The notes: a model not told the origin generated them from the sequence alone. A stretch of DNA of 64,000 bases from Burkholderiales bacterium RIFCSPLOWO2_12_FULL_65_40 (GCA_001770955.1 MESL01000013.1:1-64000), one strand, 5' to 3'; positions 1 through 8,460 are shown, counted from the first letter of the stretch. A program made the numbers and translations.

Positions 1-105
1 CGCTCTATCACTGCTTGCCAGACCATCTTGTTTCTGATTCCAGAGAAATCAGAAGATTACGACGGTTTCCTTCCAAACACCTTGAAAGGGGTGGTCCTCA
101 GGACT
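1..105. other. AT-richer flank abutting a truncated gene
   Basis: The first 60 bases hold about 26 G/C by hand count, well below the roughly two-thirds G+C of the rest of the window. This DNA replaces the expected 3' half of the RIO-kinase gene, whose homology stops at about position 105. It may be the end of an insertion sequence or of another recombined segment. I do not recognise its terminal sequence and no transposase is visible inside the window. Confidence 0.4.
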
Positions 106-525
106 GAAACTCACGTCGTTCAGGCGCGGGGCGGCATCGCCGTGGGCATCGGTCACCAGCTCCATCAGCAGCACGCCGTCGTGAAAGTTGAACGGCTGGG
201 GGACGCGCACGCCCGCCGCAGCCAGGCGGTAGAGCGCATCGACCTCGGCGTTTTGCCAGGCGGCCTCTTGCTCCTGGCGGCCAAACCTGCTGCCCTTGGC
301 CATGGCACGGGCCGAGCGCGAGTTTTTGACCTTGCGGTTCTCGGTGTAGTCCACCGCCTGGCGAAAGCTGCGCTGGTGGGCCTCTTTGTAGATCTTGGCG
401 CAGCGGGTTTCGTCGCCGAGGCGCACCACGAAGACCATGGCTTCCTTGCCGCTCATGAGTTGCCGAACCACGGTGTCGATCAAGCCTTCGTCGATGAGGG
501 ACTGCAGTCTGGGGGGTGCTTTCAT
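49..525 (-). pseudogene. Truncated RIO1-family serine/threonine kinase
   Basis: The 158-residue product has the N-lobe of RIO-type atypical kinases: the GKEAMVF nucleotide-binding region with an invariant-type Lys in CAKIYKE, then the long helix rich in Arg/Lys and the VRVPQPF strand seen in bacterial RIO1 proteins. Full-length members are about 280 residues. Here homology stops after LNDVSFSPE, and 15 unrelated residues precede the stop, so the catalytic loop and the metal-binding Asp are absent. The start at 525 is an ATG. Loss of the C-lobe coincides with a drop in G+C, which suggests an insertion or rearrangement. The protein is probably inactive. Confidence 0.75.
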
Positions 526-620
526 AGGGGGTGCATGGTAGCGCGCTGGCCCGGGCTGGTGACCGGCGGCCGCGGTGGGCAGGCACTACGACAGGTAGGC
601 ACAAGGCCTCCTGGATAGGG

Positions 621-680
621 GCAAAAACAGGCTCTAGAGATCGTCCATATTGCGCAGGCAGCTACAAATTTAGTAGCAAT
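621..680 (+). repeat. Family-1 dispersed repeat, copy 1
   Basis: Degenerate copy of a roughly 55-60 bp intergenic repeat found at about twelve places in the window. It carries AGGCTCTAGA, then the TGCGCAGGCAGCTA version of the core AAGCGCAAGCAGCTAT, then ATTTAGTAGC. It lies between the truncated kinase and alkB. Confidence 0.6.
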
Positions 681-737
681 CGAGGCCGGCGCAGAAACGG
701 ACCGCCTGAGGCTAGGCGCCATGACAGGCCGGCGGCA

Positions 738-753
738 CTGTGTAAAAATACAG
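738..753. promoter_or_regulatory. Predicted LexA (SOS) box upstream of alkB
   Basis: The sequence CTGTGTAAAAATACAG is a perfect CTGT-N8-ACAG palindrome with an AT-rich centre. This is the LexA-box form of E. coli and of beta- and gammaproteobacteria. It ends 26 bases before the alkB start codon, where it would overlap a promoter. This suggests SOS control of alkB instead of, or besides, the Ada control known in E. coli. The assignment rests on the motif alone. Confidence 0.65.
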
Positions 754-779
754 TATCAATAGCCTACCCAGCCGACCCC

Positions 780-1430
780 ATGGACCTGTTTGACGATCTG
801 CCCATAGCTACCGAAGACCTGCGCACCGCCATGGCGCCCGGTGCCGTGCTGCTACGCGGTTGGGGCCGGGCGGACGACGTGGGGATATTGGCCGCCGTGG
901 AGGCTGTCATCTCCCAGGCGCCGCTGCGGCATATGCAGACGCCGGGCGGTCACACCATGTCCATCCAGACCTCGCGCTGCGGCAGCATGGGCTGGGTGTC
1001 CGAGCCCGGCGGCTACCGTTATGCCGCCATCAACCCCCACACCCGCCAGCCCTGGCCCGCCATTCCGCCCAACATGGTGGACTTTGCGGTGCTCGCCGCT
1101 GCCGAAGCCGGATACCCCGACTTTGTGCCCGACTCCTGCCTTATCAACCAGTACCTGCCCGGCAACAAACTCGGCCTGCACCAGGACCGCGACGAACGCG
1201 ACCTGCGCGCGCCCGTGGTGTCCCTGTCACTGGGCCTGCCCGCCACCTTTTTGTTCGGCGGCCTGCAGCGCAGCGGCAAAACCCAGCGTTACCGCCTGGC
1301 CCATGGCGATGTGGTGGTCTGGGGCGGTCCCTCGCGCCTGGCCTTCCACGGTGTGTTGCCCGTGGCCGATGGCCACCACCCGCTGGCGGGAGGGCGACGC
1401 ATCAATATCACCTTTCGCAAGGTCGGCTGA
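780..1430 (+). CDS. alkB: AlkB-type alpha-ketoglutarate-dependent DNA repair dioxygenase
   Basis: Fe(II)/2-oxoglutarate dioxygenase that oxidatively removes 1-methyladenine and 3-methylcytosine lesions from DNA and RNA. The product is 216 residues, the same length as E. coli AlkB. The iron triad is visible: His134 and Asp136 in LHQDRDERD and His190 in AFHGV. The 2-oxoglutarate-binding arginines fall in RINITFRK near residues 207 and 213. The ATG at 780 gives the family length, although the frame is open further upstream. It stands alone behind a CTGT-N8-ACAG box at 738-753, so SOS induction is likely. Confidence 0.93.
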   Translation: MDLFDDLPIATEDLRTAMAPGAVLLRGWGRADDVGILAAVEAVISQAPLRHMQTPGGHTMSIQTSRCGSMGWVSEPGGYRYAAINPHTRQPWPAIPPNMVDFAVLAAAEAGYPDFVPDSCLINQYLPGNKLGLHQDRDERDLRAPVVSLSLGLPATFLFGGLQRSGKTQRYRLAHGDVVVWGGPSRLAFHGVLPVADGHHPLAGGRRINITFRKVG

Positions 1431-1470
1431 GGGGCCAGTGAATGGGCGACGGCAATGTGTCGCATATGCC

Positions 1471-1527
1471 GCCAATTAGGCTCTGATGCCTATGAAATAT
1501 GCGCAAACAGCTCCCGAAACAATAGCA
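1471..1527 (+). repeat. Family-1 dispersed repeat, copy 2
   Basis: Degenerate copy (AATTAGGCTCTGATGCC, then ATGCGCAAACAGCT, then AATAGCAG) in the gap between the convergent alkB and DTW-domain genes. Confidence 0.55.
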
Positions 1528-1537
1528 GTTTAAGCAA

Positions 1538-2314
1538 CTACAAACAAGGCGCGCAACCGCACGCCTGCAAGCGCACATGCGCCTCGCTGTCCCAGTTCGG
1601 GGGCAGCTGGTGTTTGGCTTGCAGGTAGTGGTAGGTGAAGACGTCAAGATAGGCCGCCATCACCTGTGCGACCCGCGCTTCGCCCGCCAGCGCCATGCAC
1701 AGCGCGGCCACCTCCAGGGTGCACAGATGCGCCAGGTTGGCCGACTGGCGCAGCCGGTAGCGCGACAGCGCTTCGGGTTGCAGGCTGAGCACGGGCAGGT
1801 GGTCGAGGTACGGGCTTTTGCGGAACATGCGGCGCGCCTCGGGCCAGGTGGCGTCGAGCAGCACGAACAGCGGGCGCGGCGCAGGTTGCTCGGCCGCAGG
1901 CGAGGCGGGCGGCACCTGCGTCACCACCCGCTGTGGCTCGACGAAATCGCCCGGAAACACCAGATACGGCTGCCACTGCGGATCGGCCAGCAGGGCCAGC
2001 AGCCCGGGATGCACCTCGGTACGCGCCCAGCCAAAGGCAAAGGTGTCGGCCACCCCATCGGCCACCAGCCAGCCGGTGTTGCTGGGTTTGAGCGGCTCGG
2101 TGTCGGCCATCAGCAGGCAGAAGCCCGCACGCGTGGGGACTTGCGGGCGCAAGGCGCACAGGCAGTGGCTGGGCCGAAGGCGGCAGCCGGCGCAGCGCTC
2201 GCCGCTGGGGCCGCCCCGGGCCAGGAAGGGCTTGGCGCTGCGCGCCAGGCGTTCGGCACGCAGCCGGGCGACGGCGTGCGGCGGGGGGGCAGGCGTCACG
2301 GCCCGCCCACGCAT
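1538..2314 (-). CDS. DTW-domain protein, likely tRNA-uridine aminocarboxypropyltransferase (TapT/YfiP family)
   Basis: DTW-domain enzymes transfer the 3-amino-3-carboxypropyl group of S-adenosylmethionine to uridine 47 of tRNA, giving acp3U. The 258-residue product shows a cysteine-rich N-terminal segment (CAGCRLRPSHCLC, residues about 41-53) and the signature Asp-x-Thr-Trp in LLDATWPEA, followed by a conserved Arg-rich stretch. The ATG start at 2314 lies inside the upstream methyltransferase gene (19-bp overlap), so the two are probably co-transcribed and translationally coupled. The biochemical role is inferred from E. coli TapT. Confidence 0.85.
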   Translation of the reverse strand: MRGRAVTPAPPPHAVARLRAERLARSAKPFLARGGPSGERCAGCRLRPSHCLCALRPQVPTRAGFCLLMADTEPLKPSNTGWLVADGVADTFAFGWARTEVHPGLLALLADPQWQPYLVFPGDFVEPQRVVTQVPPASPAAEQPAPRPLFVLLDATWPEARRMFRKSPYLDHLPVLSLQPEALSRYRLRQSANLAHLCTLEVAALCMALAGEARVAQVMAAYLDVFTYHYLQAKHQLPPNWDSEAHVRLQACGCAPCL

Positions 2315-2904
2315 TCGAGTGCGAACAGCGGCAGATCGGCCTGCCGGCTCAGCCAGACGCCGCCGCCCAGCTCGGTGAAATGCTCCGCCAGGCCCCGGCG
2401 GTACAGGGCGGCGCGGTGGCGGAACATGCGCGGGTCGGTCAGTTCGTCGTCGATGATGTCGCGCTCGTAGTCTTCGCGCGCCACGGCCTCGACATACAGG
2501 GCGCCACGGCTCAGACGGCCCAGGTTGTGCAGGGCGCGCTGGAGGTCGGGCGGGCTGAGGTAGGGCAGCACGCCCTGGCAGATGACGAGGTCAAACGGCT
2601 TGCTGGCCTGGTAGTCCACCACCGAGCCGCGCTCCCAGCCATAGCGCTCACACAGGTAGTCGCTGAACTCCACGCCCTGGTAGCTCGCATCCGGAAAGTG
2701 GCGGGCCACCACGTCGCGCCACAGGCCGATGCCACAGCCGACGTCAAGCACGCGGAGCACCGGCACGCGCAGGTACTGCAGGTAGCTGCAGACAAAGGCG
2801 CCGAGCCGGGCGATGTGCTCCGGGTCGACCACGCTGGTTTTCTTGTCGAAGTAAAAGCGCTGGTAGTACGCCTCGTCGAAGATCGTTGCACTGGCTGATT
2901 TCAC
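2296..2904 (-). CDS. Class I SAM-dependent methyltransferase
   Basis: 202-residue Rossmann-fold methyltransferase. Motif I is VLDVGCGIGLW at residues 52-62, which binds SAM. An acidic residue after beta-2 (GVEFSDYL) and the motif IV-like FDLVICQGVLPYL follow. The substrate is not predictable. The start is a GTG at 2904 preceded by GGAAGGAA; no ATG lies near this end of the domain. The 3' end overlaps the DTW-domain gene by 19 bp, so a shared role in RNA modification is possible but unproven. Confidence 0.8.
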   Translation of the reverse strand: MKSASATIFDEAYYQRFYFDKKTSVVDPEHIARLGAFVCSYLQYLRVPVLRVLDVGCGIGLWRDVVARHFPDASYQGVEFSDYLCERYGWERGSVVDYQASKPFDLVICQGVLPYLSPPDLQRALHNLGRLSRGALYVEAVAREDYERDIIDDELTDPRMFRHRAALYRRGLAEHFTELGGGVWLSRQADLPLFALECVGGP

Positions 2905-3001
2905 GCGCTCGTTCCTTCCAGATCAGGCACCGGGCGCGCGGAGCCCCCTGCCGCACAGGTGTTGGCCACAGACCACCGCCCTTGAACCGCTGGCACCGTT
3001 C

Positions 3002-3493
3002 TCAAGAAATGTCGACCTTGAGGTAATGGGCGCCCGCAATGGGGTTGTGGTAGTAGGGCGGGATTTCCTCAAACCCGAGATCGGCATAGAGGGCCCGCGC
3101 AGATTCCATCTCGTCGAGCGTATCGAGCAGCACGCAGGCATACCCTGCCTGGCGCGCGGCGTCGAGCATGGCCTCGGCCAGTTGCCGGCCCAGGCCAAAG
3201 CCCCGAAAAGCCTTGCGCACGAACAGGCGCTTCATCTCGCTGGCATTGGGGTAGTCGGCGTTGTCGATCGGGCGCAGCGCGCAACAGCCTGCGGCAGCGC
3301 CATCCACAAGTGCCAGCAGCAGGGCCCCACGGGGGGGGGCGTAGTCGCCCGGCAGGCTGTCGAGCTCGGCATCGAATTGCTGAAAGCACAGATCAACGTC
3401 CAGGCTCGCGGCATATTCCTTGAAGAGCTCGCGCACGGCAACCAGGTCATCGGCCCCACGGGGGGTCAGCAAAGTGATGGGAGGCGTATCCAC
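3002..3493 (-). CDS. GNAT-family N-acetyltransferase
   Basis: 163 residues with the GNAT core: an EMKRLFVRKAFRG strand-turn followed by the acetyl-CoA pyrophosphate loop GFGLGRQLAE (the R/Q-x-x-G-x-G/A type), then AGYACVLLDTLDEM and the C-terminal ALYADLGFEEIPPYY. The acceptor substrate cannot be told from sequence. The predicted start is a GTG at 3493, as no ATG lies upstream of the domain. The gene is flanked on both sides by same-strand genes with gaps of about 70-100 bp. Confidence 0.85.
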   Translation of the reverse strand: MDTPPITLLTPRGADDLVAVRELFKEYAASLDVDLCFQQFDAELDSLPGDYAPPRGALLLALVDGAAAGCCALRPIDNADYPNASEMKRLFVRKAFRGFGLGRQLAEAMLDAARQAGYACVLLDTLDEMESARALYADLGFEEIPPYYHNPIAGAHYLKVDIS

Positions 3494-3564
3494 TTCTCGA
3501 AGGTGTCTTTGGGGAGAGGCACAGTGTAACGGCCCCGCCCCAGCCCCCCGGGCGGCGCGGCGGA

Positions 3565-4068
3565 TCAGGCTTCGGCGAGCAGTTGCTCGATCAGCCTGTG
3601 CAACTCGGCGATGTTGGGGGCGCCCACATAGGTTTTCACGATCTGCCCGCGCTTGTTGACGATGTAGGTGGTGGGTGTGATGCGCACATCGCCCCAGGCC
3701 TTGGCCACGGCGCCGGTGTTGTCCAGGGCGACCTTGAACGGCAGTTTGCGCGACTCGGCAAAGTTCACCACATAGCTCGGCGGGTCGTAGCTCATGGCCA
3801 CGGCCAGAGTGTCAAATCCGCGCGCCTGGTAATTCTGGTAGGTGGCAACAAGGTCCGGCATTTCGGCCACGCAGGTGGTGCAGCTCGTCGCCCAGAAATT
3901 GACCAGGGTCACCTTGCCACGCAGGTCCGCCGTGGTCTGGCTCGAACCATCGAGCAGCACGAAGGTGGATTCGGGCGCCGCAGACTGGCCACTGCCGAGC
4001 AGCGCCCAGGTGCCCACCGAGGCGGCGACGGCCAGTGCCACCGCAATCAACGCATGTTTGAACCGCAT
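3565..4068 (-). CDS. TlpA-like periplasmic thiol:disulfide protein
   Basis: 167-residue exported thioredoxin-fold protein of the TlpA/ResA group, which reduces disulfides in periplasmic partners or assists cytochrome c or redox-protein maturation. An N-terminal hydrophobic segment (residues about 6-24) serves as signal or anchor. The redox centre is FWATSCTTC with Cys63 and Cys66, and the cis-Pro loop is ITPTTYIVNKRG. I chose the ATG at 4068 over an upstream one at 4095 because GGGAAG precedes it and the signal sequence then starts normally. It is divergent from the lipoprotein gene at 4195. Confidence 0.85.
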   Translation of the reverse strand: MRFKHALIAVALAVAASVGTWALLGSGQSAAPESTFVLLDGSSQTTADLRGKVTLVNFWATSCTTCVAEMPDLVATYQNYQARGFDTLAVAMSYDPPSYVVNFAESRKLPFKVALDNTGAVAKAWGDVRITPTTYIVNKRGQIVKTYVGAPNIAELHRLIEQLLAEA

Positions 4069-4194
4069 ACAACTTCCCAAGAAAATGGCCGCCATTGTGC
4101 GGCAGGCCGGGCCCTACAGCGTGTCGGACACGCCGGCGCACCAAAGGTTCACCCCGTCCGGCAGGCATCGGCACATCTGCCGATAATCCACCGA

Positions 4195-4737
4195 ATGAAA
4201 AAAATCCTTGGCATGGCGGCCTTGGCAATACTTGCCGCCTGCAGCCCCGCGCTGAACTGGCGCCAGGTTTCGCTGGCCGAAGCGGGACTGGTCGCCAGCC
4301 TGCCCTGCAAGCCCGACCGGGTCGAGCGCGCCGTCGAGCTGGCCGGTACGTCCGTGACCATGCACATGATGGGGTGCGAGGCCGAAGGCGCCACGTTTGC
4401 CGTGGCCTGCGCCCGGCTGAACGACCCGGCCCTGGCGGGTGCCGCACTGACACACTGGCGCGCTGCGGTGATGGCGGGCATGCGGGCGCCCGCTGAGGGG
4501 CAACCCGGCACGCCAGAGCCTTCGCCCTATCTTCCGGCGGGGGCGCTCGAACTGCCCCAGTCTGTCCGGGTGTCGGCCCAGGGGCGCAACGCCGAGGGCC
4601 ACGCCGTGGCGGCGCAGGCCGTCTGGTTTGCACGCATGAAGTCCGCACAGGTGCATGCGTGCCACGCCGTGCTGTTCAGTGCCCGCCCCGATCCCGCTGC
4701 GGCCGACCCGTTCTTCGCCGGACTGGAGTTGCAGTGA
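4195..4737 (+). CDS. Predicted lipoprotein of unknown function
   Basis: 180 residues. Begins MKKILGMAALAILAAC, a signal peptide ending in a good lipobox (LAAC), so Cys16 should be lipidated and the protein anchored in the envelope. The mature part has three further Cys that may form disulfides. I recognise no family. The gene runs into the MFS transporter gene through a GTGA overlap (its stop is 4735-4737), which suggests translational coupling with the transporter. Confidence 0.7.
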   Translation: MKKILGMAALAILAACSPALNWRQVSLAEAGLVASLPCKPDRVERAVELAGTSVTMHMMGCEAEGATFAVACARLNDPALAGAALTHWRAAVMAGMRAPAEGQPGTPEPSPYLPAGALELPQSVRVSAQGRNAEGHAVAAQAVWFARMKSAQVHACHAVLFSARPDPAAADPFFAGLELQ

Positions 4738-5978
4738 CCGTGCTCACGCGGCGCGCGGCCGCTCTGGTTTTTCTGGCGTTTGCCTTTGCCTATTTTTTGT
4801 CTTCTTTGCTGCGCGCCGTGACGGCGACCCTGGCGCCCACCCTGGCCCAGGAGTTCATGCTCCAGGCGCGCGATCTGGGGCTGTTGTCGGGCGGCTATTT
4901 TCTGGGGTTTTCGGCCACCCAGTTGCCCCTGGGGAAGTGGCTTGACCGCCATGGCCCCCGCAAGGTCCAGCTGGGTTTTCTGGGGGTTGCGGTTGCGGGG
5001 TGTCTGGTGTTCTCGCTGGCCGACAATTTTGCCGGGCTGCTGGCGGGACGTGTTCTGGTGGGCGCCGGTGTCAGCGCCTGCCTGATGGCCCCGCTCACGG
5101 GCTACCGGCGCTGGTTCACGCCCACCGCACAGATGCGGGCCAATTCCTGGATGCTGATGACCGGCTCGCTCGGCATGGTGGCCTCCACACTGCCCGTGCA
5201 GTGGCTGCTTCCCGTGCTGGGATGGCGACCACTGTTCTGGGGGCTAGCGGCGCTGGTGCTGTTGTCGATGGCGTGGATGGCCCTGGGGGTGCCTCGCTGG
5301 CATACGGCAGACAGTGCACCGGCCACCCCCGGCGCCACCACCGAAGACGGCTATGGGATGGTCTGGCGCAACCCCTACTTTCAGCGCCTGGCGCCACTGG
5401 GCTTCTTCAGCTACGGAGGCATGGTGGCCATGCAGACGCTCTGGGCAGGCCCCTGGATGCAGAAGGTGGCGGGGTACACGCCCCTGGAGGCTGCCACCGG
5501 TCTTTTCTGGATCAATGTCTCGATGCTGTGCACCTTCTGGGCCTGGGGCATGGTCAACCCCTGGCTGCTGCGCAAGGGACTGGGGGCCAACCGTCTGATG
5601 ACCCTGGGTCTGCCATGGAGCCTGGTGGTGCTCGCACTGATCGTTGTCCTGGGCCCGCAGGCGGGAGCCGGGGCCTGGGCGCTGTTCTGCATGACCAGCA
5701 CCTTCGTCTCCCTTTCGCAGCCAGCACTGGCCATGACATTTCCGCAGGCCCTGGCCGGGCGTGCGCTGTCGGCCTACAACCTGGTGATCTTTGTGGGCGT
5801 GTTCGTGGTGCAGTGGGGGGTGGGCCTGGCGGTCGATGGCCTGGCTGCGGTGGGCGCGTCCACCCTGGTCTCGTACCAGGGCGCCATGGCACTGTACCTG
5901 GCCTGCAATGCGGCGGCCTATGCGTGGTTCGTGCTGCGCGGGCGCAGCGATAATGCCTACCCTACCGTCCCAACATGA
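4734..5978 (+). CDS. Major facilitator superfamily transporter
   Basis: About 414 residues with a typical twelve-segment MFS hydrophobicity pattern. Motif A is visible between segments 2 and 3 (GKWLDRHGPRKV, residues about 68-79). The substrate is unknown. The GTG at 4734 is preferred: it overlaps the lipoprotein stop by 4 bp (GTGA), and the first membrane segment follows about ten residues later. At the other end the stop overlaps the ATG of the EIIA gene by 4 bp (ATGA). This transporter is therefore tied to the PTS genes, an arrangement worth attention because no sugar EIIBC permease is present here. Confidence 0.88.
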   Translation: MTVLTRRAAALVFLAFAFAYFLSSLLRAVTATLAPTLAQEFMLQARDLGLLSGGYFLGFSATQLPLGKWLDRHGPRKVQLGFLGVAVAGCLVFSLADNFAGLLAGRVLVGAGVSACLMAPLTGYRRWFTPTAQMRANSWMLMTGSLGMVASTLPVQWLLPVLGWRPLFWGLAALVLLSMAWMALGVPRWHTADSAPATPGATTEDGYGMVWRNPYFQRLAPLGFFSYGGMVAMQTLWAGPWMQKVAGYTPLEAATGLFWINVSMLCTFWAWGMVNPWLLRKGLGANRLMTLGLPWSLVVLALIVVLGPQAGAGAWALFCMTSTFVSLSQPALAMTFPQALAGRALSAYNLVIFVGVFVVQWGVGLAVDGLAAVGASTLVSYQGAMALYLACNAAAYAWFVLRGRSDNAYPTVPT

Positions 5979-6421
5979 GCACGCGCATTTTCATCATCGC
6001 CCACGCCCCGCTGGCCCATGCGCTGCGTGAATGTGCCCTGCATGTCTTCCCGGACTGTGCCGAGAGCCTGATGGTGCTCGATGTGCAGCCCGAGGCGCCC
6101 CCCGAAAACACCCTGGCCCTGGCCCGCAGCCTGCTGGAGTCACACGGCGGCGCACCCCTGCTGGTGCTGACCGATGTGTTTGGAGCCACGCCCTGCAACA
6201 TTGCGCAACGACTGGTGGAAGGCCGTCAGGCCAGGCTGGTGACCGGCGTGAACCTGCCGATGCTGCTGCGCACCGTGTGCTACCGGGCCGAGCCGCTGGA
6301 CGCCCTGGTCCAGCGCGCCGTGGTGGGGGGCACCCAGGGAGTGATGCAGGTGGCCATCACGGCACCCCAGAACCAGAACACGAGACCGCATGATCAAAAC
6401 CCACACGACCATCAGCAATAA
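5975..6421 (+). CDS. PTS EIIA component, mannose/fructose (EIIA-Man) family
   Basis: 148 residues matching EIIA-Man: the N-terminal IIAHAPLAHAL contains the phospho-accepting His10, and LTDVFGATPCN is the family's second signature. The phosphate comes from HPr. In betaproteobacteria that lack a full sugar PTS this protein usually acts in regulation, not transport. The start overlaps the MFS stop (ATGA), and the 3' end overlaps the HPr gene by 32 bp. The last 15 residues are polar (Gln/Asn/His-rich) and look like a non-conserved tail. Confidence 0.9.
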   Translation: MSTRIFIIAHAPLAHALRECALHVFPDCAESLMVLDVQPEAPPENTLALARSLLESHGGAPLLVLTDVFGATPCNIAQRLVEGRQARLVTGVNLPMLLRTVCYRAEPLDALVQRAVVGGTQGVMQVAITAPQNQNTRPHDQNPHDHQQ

Positions 6422-6659
6422 GCTGGGCCTGCACGCCCGCGCATCGGCCAAGCTCACCAAACTGGCCGGCAGCTTTCCCTGCGATGTCTTCATGAGCCGG
6501 GGCGAGCGCCGCATCAATGCCAAAAGCATCATGGGCGTGATGATGCTGGCGGCGGGCATGGGCACCACGGTGGAGATCGAGACCAGTGGCGAGCGCGAGC
6601 AGGAAGCCATGGACGCGCTGCTGGCGCTGATTGCCGACAAGTTCGGCGAAGGCGAATGA
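6390..6659 (+). CDS. ptsH: Phosphocarrier protein HPr
   Basis: 89-residue HPr that shuttles phosphate from enzyme I to EIIA. The active-site His15 (LGLHARAS) and the regulatory Ser46 (NAKSIMGV), the target of HPr kinase/phosphorylase, are both in place, so both phosphorylation routes are open. No HPr kinase gene is in the window. It starts inside the EIIA gene and is followed 46 bp later by ptsI with its own strong ribosome-binding site. Confidence 0.96.
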   Translation: MIKTHTTISNKLGLHARASAKLTKLAGSFPCDVFMSRGERRINAKSIMGVMMLAAGMGTTVEIETSGEREQEAMDALLALIADKFGEGE

Positions 6660-6705
6660 GCATGGGCCCGGCGGCACCCTCCGTGCGGGCTGAAAGGAGA
6701 GGGCA

Positions 6706-8460
6706 ATGACGTTTTCCGTTCCGGGCCTGGCCGTGGCGCGTGGCATTGCGATCGGACGTGCCGTGCTGGTGGGCTCCAGCCGCGTGGAAGTGGCCCACTA
6801 CTTCATTGAGCCGCACCAGATCGAGAGCGAGATCGACCGCGTGCGCCATGGCCGCAATGCCGTGGTGGACGAACTGCAGCGCCTGCAGGGCGAAATGCCG
6901 CCGGATGCACCGCATGAACTGGCCGCCCTGCTGGACGTGCATTTGATGCTGCTGCAGGATGAAATGCTGACCAGCGGCGTCAAGCACTGGATCACCGAGC
7001 GCCTGTACAACGCCGAATGGGCGCTGACCACGCAACTGGAAGTGATCGGCCGCCAGTTCGACGAGATGGAGGACGACTACCTGCGCGAGCGCAAGGCCGA
7101 TCTGGAACAGGTGGTGGACCGCATCCTGCGCCACATGAAGGGCATGCCCCATCCGGTGGCGCCGCCCCCAAGCAGCCCGCGGCGCAAGACGCAGCAGGAT
7201 CTGCTGCTGGACGACACGGTCGACGTGCCCCTGGTGCTGGTGGCGCACGACCTCTCGCCCGCCGACATGCTGCAGTTCAAGAAGAGCGTGTTCGCCGGTT
7301 TCGTCACCGACGTGGGCGGCAAGACCTCGCACACCGCCATCGTGGCGCGCAGCATGGACATCCCGGCGGTGGTGGGCGCGCGCGCGGCCAGCCAGCTTGT
7401 GCGCCAGGACGACTGGGTCATCATCGACGGCGATGCGGGCGTGATGATCGTCGATCCCTCGCCCATCATCCTGGCCGAGTATGGCTTTCGCCAGCGCCAG
7501 ATTGAGCTGGAGCGCGAACGCTTGTCGCGGCTGCGGCATACGCCGGCGGTCACGATCGACGGCCACAAGGTCGATCTTCTGGCCAATATCGAAATGCCGG
7601 GCGATGCGGCGGTGGCCGTGGCGGCCGGCGCGGTCGGCGTGGGCCTGTTCCGCACCGAATTCCTGTTCATGGGCCGCCTGGGCAACCTGCCCGACGAGGA
7701 AGAGCAGTACCGGGCCTACCGCGAGGCGGTCGAAGGCATGCAGGGCCTTCCCGTGACCATCCGCACCATCGACATTGGCGCCGACAAGCCGCTGGACAAG
7801 GTGCACCGCGACGACACCCTGAACCCCGCTCTGGGCCTGCGCGCCATCCGCTGGAGCCTGGCCGATCCGGCCATGTTCCGCACGCAGCTGCGCGCCGCGA
7901 TGCGCGCCGCCGCACATGGGCAGGTGAACATCCTCTTTCCGATGCTGGCGCATCCCAGCGAGATTGCACAGACGATGGCGCAGGTGCGCCTGGCGCGCGC
8001 CGAGCTGGATGCACGCGGCGCCGTGTACGGGCCAGCCCGCCTGGGAGCCATGATCGAAGTGCCCGCTGCTGCGCTGATGGTGCGGTACTTCCTGCAGCAT
8101 TTCGATTTTCTGTCGATCGGCACGAACGACCTCATCCAGTACACCCTGGCCATCGACCGGGCGGACGAATCGGTTGCGCACCTCTACGATCCCATGCATC
8201 CGGCCGTGCTGCGGCTGGTGGCCGACGTGATTGCCGAATGCCGTGCACAAGGCAAGGGCGTCTCGGTGTGCGGTGAAACAGCGGGCGATGTGACCATGAC
8301 GCGCCTGTTGCTCGGGCTGGGGCTGCGGAGTTTCTCGATGCACCCGGCACAAATCCTGGCCATCAAGCAGGAAGTGCTGCGCGCAGACACCCGCAAACTG
8401 GCCGTGTGGGCCCAAAGCGTGTTGTCCGGGAACGCAGAAACGCCCCCCGTCACGGCCTGA
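6706..8460 (+). CDS. ptsI: Phosphoenolpyruvate-protein phosphotransferase (PTS enzyme I)
   Basis: 584 residues, usual EI length. It takes phosphate from PEP and passes it to HPr. The N-terminal HPr-binding domain is followed by the swivelling phosphohistidine domain with GGKTSHTAIVARS (active-site His near residue 210) and the C-terminal PEP-binding barrel with GLFRTEFLFM, SIGTNDLIQYTLA and the catalytic Cys in VCGETAGD. AAGGAG lies 8 bp before the ATG. It is the last gene of the lipoprotein-MFS-EIIA-HPr-EI run. It converges with the M48 protease gene across a 17-bp gap with no evident terminator. Confidence 0.97.
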   Translation: MTFSVPGLAVARGIAIGRAVLVGSSRVEVAHYFIEPHQIESEIDRVRHGRNAVVDELQRLQGEMPPDAPHELAALLDVHLMLLQDEMLTSGVKHWITERLYNAEWALTTQLEVIGRQFDEMEDDYLRERKADLEQVVDRILRHMKGMPHPVAPPPSSPRRKTQQDLLLDDTVDVPLVLVAHDLSPADMLQFKKSVFAGFVTDVGGKTSHTAIVARSMDIPAVVGARAASQLVRQDDWVIIDGDAGVMIVDPSPIILAEYGFRQRQIELERERLSRLRHTPAVTIDGHKVDLLANIEMPGDAAVAVAAGAVGVGLFRTEFLFMGRLGNLPDEEEQYRAYREAVEGMQGLPVTIRTIDIGADKPLDKVHRDDTLNPALGLRAIRWSLADPAMFRTQLRAAMRAAAHGQVNILFPMLAHPSEIAQTMAQVRLARAELDARGAVYGPARLGAMIEVPAAALMVRYFLQHFDFLSIGTNDLIQYTLAIDRADESVAHLYDPMHPAVLRLVADVIAECRAQGKGVSVCGETAGDVTMTRLLLGLGLRSFSMHPAQILAIKQEVLRADTRKLAVWAQSVLSGNAETPPVTA

